Assembly (NCBI RefSeq): GCF_000092045.1
Contig: NC_004041.2
Span: 186,001 to 250,000 of the forward strand
Direction: 5' to 3'
Length of the DNA stretch: 64,000 nucleotides
DNA from: Rhizobium etli CFN 42
GTDB taxonomy: Bacteria; Pseudomonadota; Alphaproteobacteria; Rhizobiales; Rhizobiaceae
The first letter of the stretch is position 1. Each line of letters opens with the position of its first letter. Under the pieces are notes generated by a model that saw only the letters and a program-made list of their open reading frames with translations, was not told where the DNA came from and did no database searches. Shown one piece after another: positions 9,203 to 18,822 of the stretch. The position numbers and the translations under genes are program-made.

Positions 9203-10045
9203 CTAGTTCGATGTCTGCGGCGAAACATCGATCTTGAACCATTGCTCGCTCAGCCGCTTCAGGGTTCCGTCGCTCGTGGCGGCCTCGATGGCGCTATCGA
9301 ATGCCGCAACCAGTTCGCCGTCATCTTGCCGGAGCCCGACGCCGACACCCGGGCCCCACAGGCCACCGGAGAGCCGCGGGCCGTAGAGCGTCGCAATCCC
9401 GCCATCCGTGCTGTCGAGGAAGGCTTTCCAGGTGAAATAGTCGGCAAGACCGCCATCGATGCGCTCAGCCACGAGATCGAGATGCATGTTGTCCTGGGAA
9501 TCGTAGCTCCTGATCGTCGCGACCTTTCCGAACAGTTCATTGAGCACCGCTTCCGAATTCGATGATCGCAATACGCCCAAAGTTCTGCCGTTGAGAGCGG
9601 CTCGAAGCTCCTCGATCTTTGCCTGCTTTTCAGGGTCGATAGTTGTGAGGTCGAGCTCGGCCAACGTATCCGTGGGCGGAAGATTGAGATCTTTGCGTAT
9701 GACAACTTGGTTGAAACCTCCGGCGTAGGGCTTGGAAAAAGCGATAGATTTCTTCCGCTTCTCAGTTATCGCCATCCCCGACATGATGGCATCGAACTTT
9801 CCAACGGTGAGCGCCGGTATGATTCCGTCCCAGTCCTGAGGCACGAAAGTGCACTCGAACTTCATCCTCCGGCAAAGATCGCGGCCGACGTCGATGTCAA
9901 AGCCGGCGAGCTCCCCTTGGGGGGTGATGGCATTCCAGGGCGGCGAAGCACCTTCAGAGGCGATTGTCAGTGTCTTCCTGTCCATTGCTCCCGCGTTGTT
10001 GGCGCAGACGACAAGAGACAGGGCAAGCAGAAGTGTTCGTTTCAC
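9203..10045 (-). CDS. ABC transporter periplasmic amino-acid-binding protein
   Basis: The 280-residue protein starts with a clear Sec signal peptide (MKRTLLLALSLVVCANNAGA) and continues as a family 3 solute-binding protein of the lysine/arginine/ornithine or opine type, with SEGASPPWNAI, GFDIDVGRDLC and a 'QDWDGIIPAL' motif. In the periplasm it should capture a polar amino acid or opine. It is the last gene of a three-gene cluster with two permeases (10103-11552), 57 bases from its neighbour. Confidence 0.88.
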   Translation of the reverse strand: MKRTLLLALSLVVCANNAGAMDRKTLTIASEGASPPWNAITPQGELAGFDIDVGRDLCRRMKFECTFVPQDWDGIIPALTVGKFDAIMSGMAITEKRKKSIAFSKPYAGGFNQVVIRKDLNLPPTDTLAELDLTTIDPEKQAKIEELRAALNGRTLGVLRSSNSEAVLNELFGKVATIRSYDSQDNMHLDLVAERIDGGLADYFTWKAFLDSTDGGIATLYGPRLSGGLWGPGVGVGLRQDDGELVAAFDSAIEAATSDGTLKRLSEQWFKIDVSPQTSN

Positions 10046-10102
10046 GACGATGTTCCTTTCATTGCTGAGTTTGATTGTTGGCGTCCGGGATGTGGGCTGG
10101 CG

Positions 10103-10852
10103 TCAAGTTTCAGCCGAGGCGAGAGGCGGCTTTCCGTTCGCTCTTCGAGGTACAGGTTGCGCCGGCGGTGGACGGTTTGCCGTCGGCGTCCAACGCGTCT
10201 CCAGCATCTGGAAACCTTGCGTGATCAAGAGGGTAAGCAGCAGATAGAAAGCCCCCGCGGCAATGAAGACCTCGTATGGGGCGAATGTCTCCGACACCAG
10301 CTGTCGGGCGAGCCCGGTCACCTCAAGCAGCGTGATGGTGCTTGCAAGGGAGCTTGCCTTCAGCATTCCAACCACCTCATTTGCATAGGCGGGAAGAGCG
10401 ATCCTGAGGGTCAAAGGGAACACGATAAGACGGGCAGTGTGGAAACGGGAAAGGCCCAAGGCTTTGGCCGCTTCAATCTGCCCACGCGGGACCGCCTGGA
10501 TCCCGCCGCGCACAACTTCTGTCGTATGGGCGGCGCTGTTCAGGGTGAAAGCAATGAAGGCGCACCAGAACGGCTCTCGCATCACGGCCCATAGAAAGCT
10601 TTGGCGGACGAGGGGAAGCTGGCCAATCCCGTAGTAAATCAGGAAAAGCTGAACCAGAAGTGGCGTGCCGCGGAACGCATAGGTATATGCCAGCACGGGC
10701 GCGGAAGCCCACGGATTTGATGATGCCCGTAGGAAGGCGAGCGGGACCGAGACGGCGAAGCCTGCGGCAAGCGATGCGAATGTCAGAACCAGAGTGAGAA
10801 GAAGGCCGCGGGGAAGGGTGAGAAACGCTTCAAGCGCGATGGTCATGCTCAT
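10103..10852 (-). CDS. Polar amino-acid ABC transporter permease (HisM/OccM-like)
   Basis: This is a 249-residue inner-membrane protein with several transmembrane segments and the EAA-loop 'AAKALGLSRFHTARLIVFPLTLR' (quoted in part; the ATPase contact site). It belongs to the His/Glu/Gln/Arg/opine permease family. It lies four bases from the second permease, indicating co-translation. Homologous operons usually include an ATP-binding gene, which is missing between or next to these genes. Confidence 0.88.
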   Translation of the reverse strand: MSMTIALEAFLTLPRGLLLTLVLTFASLAAGFAVSVPLAFLRASSNPWASAPVLAYTYAFRGTPLLVQLFLIYYGIGQLPLVRQSFLWAVMREPFWCAFIAFTLNSAAHTTEVVRGGIQAVPRGQIEAAKALGLSRFHTARLIVFPLTLRIALPAYANEVVGMLKASSLASTITLLEVTGLARQLVSETFAPYEVFIAAGAFYLLLTLLITQGFQMLETRWTPTANRPPPAQPVPRRANGKPPLASAET

Positions 10853-10856
10853 TGCC

Positions 10857-11552
10857 TCAACCTTTCATCGCCGGGAGCGAATAGCGGCGCTCCAATAACC
10901 GGAACGAAAGAAGGGACAGGCTTGTGAGGGCGAGGTAGATTGCAGACGCTGCGAGATAGAAGGGGAGTGGAGCGCGCAGTGAGCCTGCGCCTATATAGGC
11001 GACGCGCATGACATCCGTCAGCCCGACGACGGAAATCAGCGATGTATCCTTTATCAAGGAGATGCAAAGGTTACAGAATGCCGGCAGAGCGATCGGGATC
11101 ATCTGGGGAATGATGATCAGAAACCAAATCTGCGCGTTCGAAAGCCCGAGCGCCGCTGCAGCCTCTCGTTGGCCTGGTGCAACCGCGTTGATCGCACCAC
11201 GGAATATTTCCGCGGCGTACCCGCTGAACACGACGGTCAGTGCCGCGACACCGGCCGCAAATGCATTAATCTCGATGTAGCCACCGGCAATCGCGCTCAA
11301 AAGGGCGGTTCCGCCGAAATACGTCAGGAGGATGATCAGAAGTTCCGGAACACCCCGGATGATGCCCGTGTAGGCCCGCATGCACGATGAAACCGACTTA
11401 CGGGTCGAGTTGCGGAGAACGGCAATAAGCAAACCTAATAGGGTCCCGAAAGCGCAGCTCAAGGCAAACACTAAAAGTGTGTTCTTCAATCCAGATAAAA
11501 ATTGATCTACAAATGCGTACAATGCAAGTCTCCAATATTCTTGCGAGCGCAC
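10857..11552 (-). CDS. Polar amino-acid ABC transporter permease (HisQ/OccQ-like)
   Basis: The 231-residue protein has five or so transmembrane helices and an EAA loop ('REAAAALGLSNAQIWFLIIIP'). The pair with the next permease matches HisQ/HisM or OccQ/OccM heterodimers. It is the first gene of the operon, read away from a LysR regulator at 11765. The intervening 212 bases are AT-rich and should hold both promoters. Confidence 0.87.
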   Translation of the reverse strand: MRSQEYWRLALYAFVDQFLSGLKNTLLVFALSCAFGTLLGLLIAVLRNSTRKSVSSCMRAYTGIIRGVPELLIILLTYFGGTALLSAIAGGYIEINAFAAGVAALTVVFSGYAAEIFRGAINAVAPGQREAAAALGLSNAQIWFLIIIPQMIPIALPAFCNLCISLIKDTSLISVVGLTDVMRVAYIGAGSLRAPLPFYLAASAIYLALTSLSLLSFRLLERRYSLPAMKG

Positions 11553-11764
11553 CGAAATAGGAAAGGTATTCTCCCGACATATACAAAGGTCTTGCCGAGA
11601 TTTAACCGAGGGTAGATTGGATTTATTAGCTTAACCGGCGCTCTAAGTTTGGCGTATGTCAAAAATATACTTTGACTTGCCGCCGTCAATTTATAAGATT
11701 CAGGAAGTTTTGATAAGCGCAGCTTATGAGGCGCGTCGCTCGACCACGATTGAGATTCCCGGCC

Positions 11765-12676
11765 ATGGACGTCACCGACTCCGGAGTGAAGATCCGCCAC
11801 CTTCAAATATTGCGGGAGGTTATGCGCGCCGGCTCGGAAAGGCTCGCAGCGCAGATGTTGCGAATAACCCAGCCGGCGGTCAGCCAAAACATCAAGCAGC
11901 TAGAGGAGACTGTCGGCTTCGCGCTCTTCCGCCGGGAAAACAACAGACTGGTGCCAACCGTCAAGGCATGGGAATTTCTACGCACAATCGACGCGGCGTT
12001 TGCCGGACTTGATCGGATCGGACCGTCAATCGACTTCCTGCGGAACAACGATACGCGAATGATCGGCATCGCGGCGCCAAGCGCTTTCTCCTTCGCGACC
12101 TTGCCGAAAGTGGTCAAAAGGATTCGGGAGAGAAGCCGCTCTTACGCCGTTCAGGTGAAATCAGGAACTTATGAGCAGATTGCAGATCATGTGTTAAACG
12201 GCCGCTCGGATCTTGGCATCTCCCGATTGCCTCTTGATGAGCGCATTCTTGATTGGGTGCCCGTCGGCTCGGCCACCAACGTATGTCTTTTTCCGGCCAA
12301 CCATCGATTTGCGGCACAGCAGCTTGTCACTGCCGAAGATCTTGCTAGTGAGGCGATCATCGATATCGACCCGCAAATTGCCTCTCACCAAATGAGCGTC
12401 AATGCCCTTCGATATATGGGAACCGCTCCTGACATCGCCGTGGAATATGACGCCAATGGCCATGACATTGGCTATGTCATGGCAGGGATCGGCGTTTCGA
12501 TTACGAACGAGATCATTGCGAGCGAATATGCTGAATTCGACGTTGCATTCCGCGAATTTCAGCCAGGGGCAACATATCACTACGTCGTCGTTTGGCAAAA
12601 AGATCGAAAGCTGAGTGATAGCCTAAGATTTGCATTGGAAGAGATAGTCGCGGCTTTGACAGATCGGGCTGCTTGA
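11765..12676 (+). CDS. LysR-family regulator of the adjacent transporter
   Basis: A winged helix-turn-helix lies at about residues 9-65 (LQILREVMRAGSERLAAQMLRITQPAVSQNIKQLEE, read in pieces), followed by a LysR substrate-binding domain. The sequence resembles OccR/NocR-type opine and amino-acid regulators. Divergent orientation from the permease gene suggests it controls import in response to the imported compound. The ATG at 11765 gives the usual distance to the helix-turn-helix; the ATG at 11726 adds 13 residues. Confidence 0.85.
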   Translation: MDVTDSGVKIRHLQILREVMRAGSERLAAQMLRITQPAVSQNIKQLEETVGFALFRRENNRLVPTVKAWEFLRTIDAAFAGLDRIGPSIDFLRNNDTRMIGIAAPSAFSFATLPKVVKRIRERSRSYAVQVKSGTYEQIADHVLNGRSDLGISRLPLDERILDWVPVGSATNVCLFPANHRFAAQQLVTAEDLASEAIIDIDPQIASHQMSVNALRYMGTAPDIAVEYDANGHDIGYVMAGIGVSITNEIIASEYAEFDVAFREFQPGATYHYVVVWQKDRKLSDSLRFALEEIVAALTDRAA

Positions 12677-12849
12677 CGATCGCATCGAGGTATGACCCTC
12701 GCACCGTAAAACAGATGTTGCGAGTTCATGCTGAACCGCGAGTTGTGCGCGTAAGCTTAGAGCGGGATGATTTTAGGTAGGCCCGTGAGAAGGATTCCCT
12801 ATGACGCAAATCAGATTCATCCTTCTGGCCGGTCAGGAGGCTGAGCTGG

Positions 12850-13032
12850 ATGGCGAGACCTGTTTCGAATAACCGCGAGAAGCTGTAGAAGCGGTGATAC
12901 AGGAGGGGTGTGGTGCCGGGCGGCGTCCAAGCGCTTCCGCATTGGCATCAGCATCGCGATCGATTGGGTGCGGCGCGTGACGCGACGGACAGCGCAGCCC
13001 GGCAGGATGAGTAGCCACAAGCCGCGAACGGC
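12850..13032 (+). pseudogene. IS630-family transposase, 5' fragment
   Basis: Translation gives MARPVSNNREKL, stop codons, then a frame reading SKRFRIGISIAIDWVRRVTRRTAQPGRM-SSHKPR. This is the N-terminal helix-turn-helix of rhizobial IS630 transposases with internal stops and a truncated end. The preceding 80 bases (from about 12760) include short inverted GAAGGATT/ATCCTTC sequences that may belong to the element's end. Confidence 0.65.
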
Positions 13033-13236
13033 GGTGGCTTACCTAAGCCACCGAGCAGATAGTTGCGCCATATCGTAGAAGAACATCGCGACAATCGGAA
13101 CTGCGTCGGTTGGCAGAAGCGGACCGGTTGTTTGTGCGATCATTGGTGCCATGTTCTCTTTAAGTGATTCTGCAGTTATCTTAAAATGGCGGATGACACT
13201 TCAATTGGACGCAATATCGACTAGAGCAAACCCTGT

Positions 13237-13345
13237 TCAATCCGGCTCATATCCAGCAGCCCTGAAGTAGTTTGCGCATTCTGTCGGCGTGAAGCGGAGC
13301 ATCAATGCGCCTAGGACGTCCCATAGAGCATCGATCTTTCGTTCC
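13237..13345 (-). pseudogene. IS630-family transposase, 3' fragment
   Basis: The minus-strand frame reads ERKIDALWDVLGALMLRFTP, TECANYFRAAGYEPD, stop, which is the typical C-terminus of IS630 transposases of Rhizobium. It is opposite in orientation to the 5' fragment at 12850, so the two are either separate elements or rearranged halves of one. Confidence 0.7.
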
Positions 13346-13405
13346 GCGCCCTCCGTGGTTGACTGCGGCCCCTAAACCGGGACCGCGTGCCGGTGGCGAC
13401 GGAAG

Positions 13406-13612
13406 CTATGAGATCACATGCTCAATGCGCTCGAGGTGGTGCTGAGGCACGATCTGAAGGGGTTCCTCGGCCGCTGCGATTTCCTCGACCGTAAGTCCGG
13501 TGGCGATGGCCAGGTCCTCAAGGCTGTAGCCCTTCGCAATCCTGGCTTCGCGGCGACGAGCGGCTGCGGAGGTGTTGTCGGCGGTAGCAAATTGATCCAT
13601 TCCAAACTCCAA
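13406..13612 (-). CDS. Small helix-turn-helix protein (XRE-like), 68 residues
   Basis: The 68-residue product contains REARIAKGYSLEDLAIATGLTVEEIAAAE, in parts, which fits a compact XRE-type helix-turn-helix. An internal ATG at 13600 (MDQFATADN) is an equally good start. It stands isolated among IS remnants, so it may be a decayed or stand-alone regulator. Confidence 0.5.
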   Translation of the reverse strand: MEFGMDQFATADNTSAAARRREARIAKGYSLEDLAIATGLTVEEIAAAEEPLQIVPQHHLERIEHVIS

Positions 13613-14074
13613 ATCACGTTGATGTAGCGGCTGAGGGGGATCTGTCCCCGATGGGTTGGCTCCTTCGTGGTGCCGACTCGGTCAGAGGTTAGCCGCAACC
13701 TGCCGAGCCGCTTGGTTTCTCTTCGCAGACGACGCTCTTGCGTGGCTTCCGCCGCGATCTTGTTCTGCGTTCGGATGCCGAGCGCTCCTGCATTAGCGCT
13801 GTTGTTCTAGTCCTGCTTTCTATGACAATCAATCCATGGGTTTGCTCATAGGCACACGACGAGCCGTACCAACTGCCTGGGAAGAATTGTCCGCTACTGA
13901 TTAACTGCGGTCGCAGATATGCCTTGCGCGATCTCATCGTCGAAGTGAACCATCTCGCCCGAGGCCATGTGCAGCGCGTCCGCGACATCGCCGAAGCGCG
14001 CCTCACCATAACGGAGGCCGGAACTTATTGAATCGGCGCCCGTTCGTAAGGACCGACATTAGGAGGATCTCACC

Positions 14075-14251
14075 ATGGCAACCACATCCAAAGCCCGCAG
14101 CCAGGATCGTGCTCGCGTCGCAGGTGGTCAGGATCACGAGGTGAAGTACGAAGCACGGAAGGAAGGCATTTCCAAGGAAGCGGTGAAGAAGACCGTGAAG
14201 AACGTAGGCAACAGTCGCAAGAAGGTCGAAGCCGAACTCGACCGGCACTAA
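14075..14251 (+). CDS. DUF3606 family protein, 58 residues
   Basis: The small ORF begins with ATG eight bases after a perfect AGGAGG and encodes a 58-residue, lysine-rich protein with the pattern 'RVAGGQDHEVKYEARKEGIS...AVKKTVGNS..KVEAEL' (approximate). This fits the DUF3606 family of short alpha-proteobacterial proteins of unknown role. A hairpin with an 8-bp stem (14295-14302 with 14310-14317) lies about 45 bases downstream and could act as a terminator, though it lacks a T run. Confidence 0.75.
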   Translation: MATTSKARSQDRARVAGGQDHEVKYEARKEGISKEAVKKTVKNVGNSRKKVEAELDRH

Positions 14252-15219
14252 TCCGGGTTGGAGAGTTCAACCGTGAGGGTCCGCAGCCATAAAGTCAGCG
14301 GCGGAAACAGCCGCTGAAAGTCTGGCTCCGACGGATCATAACGCAGCGGCGGAAGGCGCCTGACTGCAGGAGTTGACGACCCCGCAGGAAGCGTTTCGGA
14401 GCAAGGCTATCGAAGCTGCGGGATACAGCGCCGTCGAGCAAAGCCAAAAGTATTGGGACGCCGGAGCGTTTCTTGCAAGGGGCGGAGCCGCATCGCATGA
14501 GGAAGGGGCTGGCGAGCGAACCCAACGAGCTCCAAAGTCGCGATACGCGACGGCGTCGGCTGACTTTACCTGCAGAACAGAATTCAGAGGCCCACAGACC
14601 GTGGGGCACCGCGTGCGGACGCCGGTCCCGACCGGTCCGTTCAATCGACTTCTAGAAGCTGCCATCCCGTTTTTGGGACCGGCCAGCATCGTCGATCTTC
14701 TCGTGCTCACTGCGCTGAATAGGAAGCGCGGTCGGTATTAAGCCATTCTCCCGTAACGCCAAAGGCGAGCGGCGGAGCGCCGATCAATCGCCCGAGTCGG
14801 GTCTCCAGTGTTTGAAACGATGCTCAGGGAAGCGGTCGACGTGAACCTCGCTTAAATCCTGCGGAGTATTCCATTGCCGACATGCCAGTCGATCAGATCC
14901 CGAAACAGGCTTAGCGAGTGCCACGTGCATCGTCGTCCCGATGTGGACTGTAGACTAGCTTCCTGCATAGGGCGATGCGATCCTGAGTTGCGTTCATGTG
15001 TCCTCTCCTTCGCGACGGAGAGACCCTAAGCTATGCCGACTAGGCGGCTGCTATGGTGCCGGAAACGTTGGCAAAGTCGGTTAATCGGCATAGTTTGCTG
15101 GTCAGTATAAACGTGCTTTTGCCGCGCGCGGCAAAATGCAGTTTGAAGCAGCGTCGCGATCGTCGTCCAAGTCCTGCCGCCGCCTTCCGAGCCGGGTTCA
15201 TAATGCCGGATTTCTGACG
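14252..15219. other. Gene-poor stretch between DUF3606 gene and recombinase remnant
   Basis: Roughly 970 bases without a convincing gene. An open frame at 14373-14741 has no recognisable domain. The stretch lies among IS remnants and is probably decayed DNA. Confidence 0.4.
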
Positions 15220-15441
15220 TTTGAAGCAAGGGTCACCTATCCCTTCCATCCACTGGTTGACCAAACCGTCTTGGTAACCGGCAGCCATGAGCACGAAGGC
15301 GTTCACTATCTGCTCATTCTGGCACACGGTGGTTCATTTCAAATTCCGGCATGGATGTTTGATCCTGCGGCAAGTTCGATCGAGATCGTAGCTGCGCCGC
15401 GCCTTTCGGCAACCAAACTCGTTGAACTGCGCGCCAAGCTT
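15220..15441 (+). pseudogene. DUF5372-like accessory protein fragment
   Basis: The frame reads FEARVTYPFHPLVDQTVLV, HEHEGVHYLLILAHGGSF, then IPAWMFDP, resembling the small DUF5372 protein found beside serine recombinases in rhizobial mobile elements. It has no good start in frame and runs into unrelated sequence after residue AKL. It is read in the same direction as the recombinase pieces that follow. Confidence 0.5.
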
Positions 15442-15481
15442 TGTTGCCTGACTATTCCGTTGCGGTCGCTGCGGTCGCCGA

Positions 15482-16617
15482 TTGCACATTCAATACTCCG
15501 GGAAAGGCGGCAATACGCAGCGATATGTTTGTCGCGGCACGTTCGGCGCCATGGCGGTCGGCAACTGTATCGGGTTCGGCGGCATGCGGGTCGATCGGGC
15601 CGTGGCGCAGGAGGTGCTCGAGCGATTGCAACCTCTGGGAATCGAGGCGGCCTTGCGGGCAATGGAGGCGCACACGCAGCGTCATAGCGACAATCAACAG
15701 CAACTCGAGAACTTAATCAAGCAAGCACAATACGAGGCTGCCAGGGCGCGCCGCCAGTATGATGCTGTCGATCCGGGCAATCGGTTGGTCGCCGGCGAAC
15801 TGGAGCGGCGCTGGAATGAGAAGCTGATCCTATTGCGTGATCTCGAGGTCCAGTTCGAGATGCTCTCGACCGACCGTAACACGCCTGCTTTATCGGCCGA
15901 CGACCGTACAAGATTGATGATGCTCGGTAGCGATCTATAGTAAGGCATGGCACAGGTCCCGACGCGTCTATCGAGACACGCCAAAAGATCATTCGGCTGC
16001 TGATCAAAGAAATCATTGTCGATACCGTTGACGACACATTGGCGCTCGTCATTCATTGGCAGGGTGGCGATCACACCCGGATGACGGTGAAGAAAAACAA
16101 GATCGGCCAGACCCGCTGGGCAGTTAAGGCTGATGTTGTCGATCTCGTTCGCAACTTGGCGAGGCAGTTGCCCGATTTGTCGATCGCAGCGATCTTGAAT
16201 CGATCCGGCAAGCGGACAGGGCATGGCGCCAGCTGGACGCGAAGCCACGTCTGCAGTCTTCGCAACATCCACGGCATCTCCGTCTATCGAGAAGGTGAAC
16301 GGGCCGAACGCGGTGAGAGAACCCTCGACGAGGCCGCCGACATTCTAAAGGTGAGTCGAGCTACCGCCTACCGGATGGTCAGCAGCGGTGTCCTTCCCGC
16401 TCGCCAGTTATGCACCGGAGCGCCGTGGATCATCCAGCTTTCCGACCTTCAACACGAAACCGTGCGCCGCGAAGCCGATGCCAGGCGATCCCGGCGTCCG
16501 ATATCTCAGGATTGCCCGCTCAACATGTGGAGTCCACTTCGACGCGGCCGTCTTTCAGGAAGCGCTCGAAGATATCGCGGCGCGATATGGAATAGCGGAG
16601 AGCTCCGCGAGTTTTGA
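15482..16617 (+). pseudogene. Large serine recombinase remnant, frameshifted
   Basis: Two consecutive frames encode the central and C-terminal parts of a large serine recombinase. The first (15482-15940) has a GGNTQRYVCRG zinc-ribbon-like segment and a coiled-coil 'ARRQYDAVDPGNRLVAGELE'. The second (about 15950-16617) continues with 'LLIKEIIVDTVDDTLALVIHW' and a helix-turn-helix excisionase-like segment 'LDEAADILKVSRATAYRMV'. They are joined by a frameshift near 15940. The catalytic N-terminal resolvase domain is missing, so the element cannot move by itself. Confidence 0.7.
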
Positions 16618-17065
16618 TTTTCCGGGTAACGCCCCTTAGCCACGAACAGGCACATGATCCTTGGCGCGATTTGAAGTCCACGTGAATTCCCTTGTCCCCA
16701 GCGCAACCGTCGACATTTCTCGCAAATGTCGGGCATCCGCCACTTTTGTCAGGTTTGTCGTGATTGGAACGTTTTGTTCGCCGGTCTCTCCGTCAAATAC
16801 ACATCAACCTGCCCTCAACCCGCCCATTGATAAAAGAAAATGATCTTCTTGGCGCGTCGGAGCAGTTGGCATGGTGTTTGCTGATCCCTGGTTACAAGCG
16901 GCAGAAAGCAGTCTGCATTATGCCGGTTCATGAAACGAACGGAACGGAGGCCACCTGACCGTTCGTCATCGGATCCGCGTTCTACCAAGCGGCCATGCAT
17001 CCGCCGGCGGAAGGGTCAATCCCGATGTCACAGCTTGCAACCAACTCAAAGAGAAGGAAAATGCA
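16618..17065. other. Non-coding stretch before the phasin gene
   Basis: About 450 bases with no supported gene. The last part should contain the phasin promoter; an AGAGAAGGAAAA ribosome site lies just before the ATG at 17066. Confidence 0.4.
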
Positions 17066-17521
17066 ATGACCAAGATTTCCGAAAGATCCTTTGAAACGAT
17101 CGAAAACCCGGGGTCATCGTCGCTCAAGGTGCCAGATCAGTTCGGCGCATCTGTTGAAAAGGGGAACAAGAAGGTGACAGAGGCTTTTTTGAAATTTGCG
17201 TCCGGCGCTGAAGCGACACAGAAAATGCTGCCTCCGATCCTCGAAACGACAAGTCTATTCGGCAACGAATTGTGGTGGAAGACGATCGCTGCACTGCAGG
17301 CCGACGCCGAGGCCAGCTTCTCACATTTGCAAGCTTTGCTGGGCGCGAATTCGCCGTCGCAGATCCTCGAACAGCAGTCGACCTTTTTCCGCAAGCGGGT
17401 TGAGACAAGTTTGCAGCACACCAAGGAAGTCCGGGTGCTCTCAAGCAGGGCGGTGGAGGAAATCTCAAAGCCGGTCAAGGATGCTTTTGACAAGGTGCTG
17501 ACGGACCTCAAGGCGACGTAA
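17066..17521 (+). CDS. Phasin family protein
   Basis: The 151-residue, all-helical protein fits the phasin_2 family: a central 'LKFASGAEATQKMLPPILETTSLFGNELWWKTIAALQADAEASFSHLQALLGANS' stretch (in pieces) and a C-terminal amphipathic helix. Phasins coat polyhydroxybutyrate granules; in rhizobia polymer storage changes sharply in symbiosis. An AGAGAAGG ribosome site precedes the ATG. It is monocistronic. Confidence 0.8.
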   Translation: MTKISERSFETIENPGSSSLKVPDQFGASVEKGNKKVTEAFLKFASGAEATQKMLPPILETTSLFGNELWWKTIAALQADAEASFSHLQALLGANSPSQILEQQSTFFRKRVETSLQHTKEVRVLSSRAVEEISKPVKDAFDKVLTDLKAT

Positions 17522-17784
17522 AAGCGGACTCGCACTTAAATCGCCTGGACTGATCGGGGGCGGCCTACCTTATTCATGGACGGAAAAGATGGTGACGGGG
17601 ACCATCAGGTCGGGAGAGAGCTGGAAAGTGTGTCCTGCGATCTCGATAGCTCCAGCTAACAAGCTCCTGAAAACGGATCGCGGGCGGCCGGCGTGACATA
17701 TTGGACGGTTTGAACTGGCGAAGAACCCACCATCTTGGTATCTAACCGCGTAGGCGGCAGGGGGCAGGGGGCAGGGAAGTGGTA

Positions 17785-18084
17785 ATGGATTCACGCAGGG
17801 ACATAGCCGAGCGGGTCATCGCGCGTTGGAAGGCGCGAGGAATCCGGATCGATGAAGACCCGGGTTTCATGGAACTGGTCGCTCTTTGGACGGCAGGGTC
17901 GATTGCGTCCGGTGAAATGCGCCGCCGGTATTCGGCGCTCCAGCGCGAGCGGTCGCTGTCCAGGTCAATGCCACTTGATGTGTATCCCTGCGACGAAGGG
18001 GCGGAGGTCGATCATCGATCGATTGCGATTCCAGACGACGAACCAGATGAACGGGGAGGTCTCGGACTGCCGGCGCAAGGGTGA
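17785..18084 (+). CDS. Hypothetical small protein, 99 residues
   Basis: The frame from ATG 17785 (MDSRRDIAERVIARWKARGIRIDEDPGF) encodes an acidic, helical protein of 99 residues with a plausible ribosome site (GGGAAG) upstream. The first 60 residues look protein-like and would suit a small plasmid-borne hypothetical protein; the C-terminal part is low in information. No function can be offered. Confidence 0.4.
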   Translation: MDSRRDIAERVIARWKARGIRIDEDPGFMELVALWTAGSIASGEMRRRYSALQRERSLSRSMPLDVYPCDEGAEVDHRSIAIPDDEPDERGGLGLPAQG

Positions 18085-18822
18085 CTCTTACAAAGGGCTC
18101 ATCACGCACCATTTCCTGGCGAGCGCGAACTTCACGAAACAGCGGGTCGACAAGCGCTGCGTCGCGTTGTGCATATTCTCGGGAAGAGTCCGAAAAATCC
18201 TTGCCACGAGCCTCAATGGCTGGCGGCTCAGCAAGGTAGAAGGTGAGGAGCGGCCGGCGGTACTGAGTCGACATCTTTATCAACTGTGGGCGTGTCGGCT
18301 CAGGGCATCTTCAAGCATGGCAAGGCGGTCGCTGCCCGCTATACAGGGTGCATCGCTAATGCCGAGCTTGTCGGCACATCTTCAACGCTGAGTCCCTCAG
18401 TCTCGTGCGCCCAGCGTCCGGTTATTGTCTTCCATGGGAGTCCGGCTTGCGCAAATTGCCCCCGATGAAGGTTGGTCCGCCCGGGTCTTCCGCATGGAAA
18501 ACGCGCGTTGCCTCAAAAACGCCGGTGCGCCATGCATAGGTCGTATCGTCGATCATCTGCGGCAAGACCTCCTGGTTTGTCGGACGACCGTACCATTTGG
18601 TGTCAATCGGCGTCCAAAGTTCACCCCTTATCGGCGTCCAATTTTGACCCCCCATATGCTGTAGATCAGCGCTTGGCCTGCCCGGCGCTGGCCGGGGTTG
18701 CAGAGGGTAGGCAAGTGCGCGTGATGATCGTCTTCGGCTTTAGATCCCATGAGGAGTGAACAGCGGCCGCCGCTCTGGCAGAGTGAGGTTGCATCAAAAC
18801 ACTCGCTCAGGAGGAGCAGTTT
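18085..18822. other. Gene-free stretch with possible IS end
   Basis: About 740 bases with no supported gene. Short open frames on both strands have no recognisable domain. Two near-identical 20-base repeats near 18601-18650 (entered separately) suggest the end of a lost insertion sequence. The 3' part contains the leader of the IS110 transposase gene. Confidence 0.4.
18601..18650 (+). repeat. Tandem direct repeat, possible IS21-type end
   Basis: Two adjacent copies of ATCGGCGTCCAA followed by AGTTCACCCC or TTTTGACCCC lie about 26 bases apart. Multiple short direct repeats of this kind are typical of the terminal transposase-binding sites of IS21-family elements. No transposase gene remains next to them. 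Confidence 0.45.

Noticed and set aside
14373..14741. 122-codon plus frame after the DUF3606 gene
   Set aside because: No ribosome site, no conserved motif, odd composition; left as gene-free DNA.
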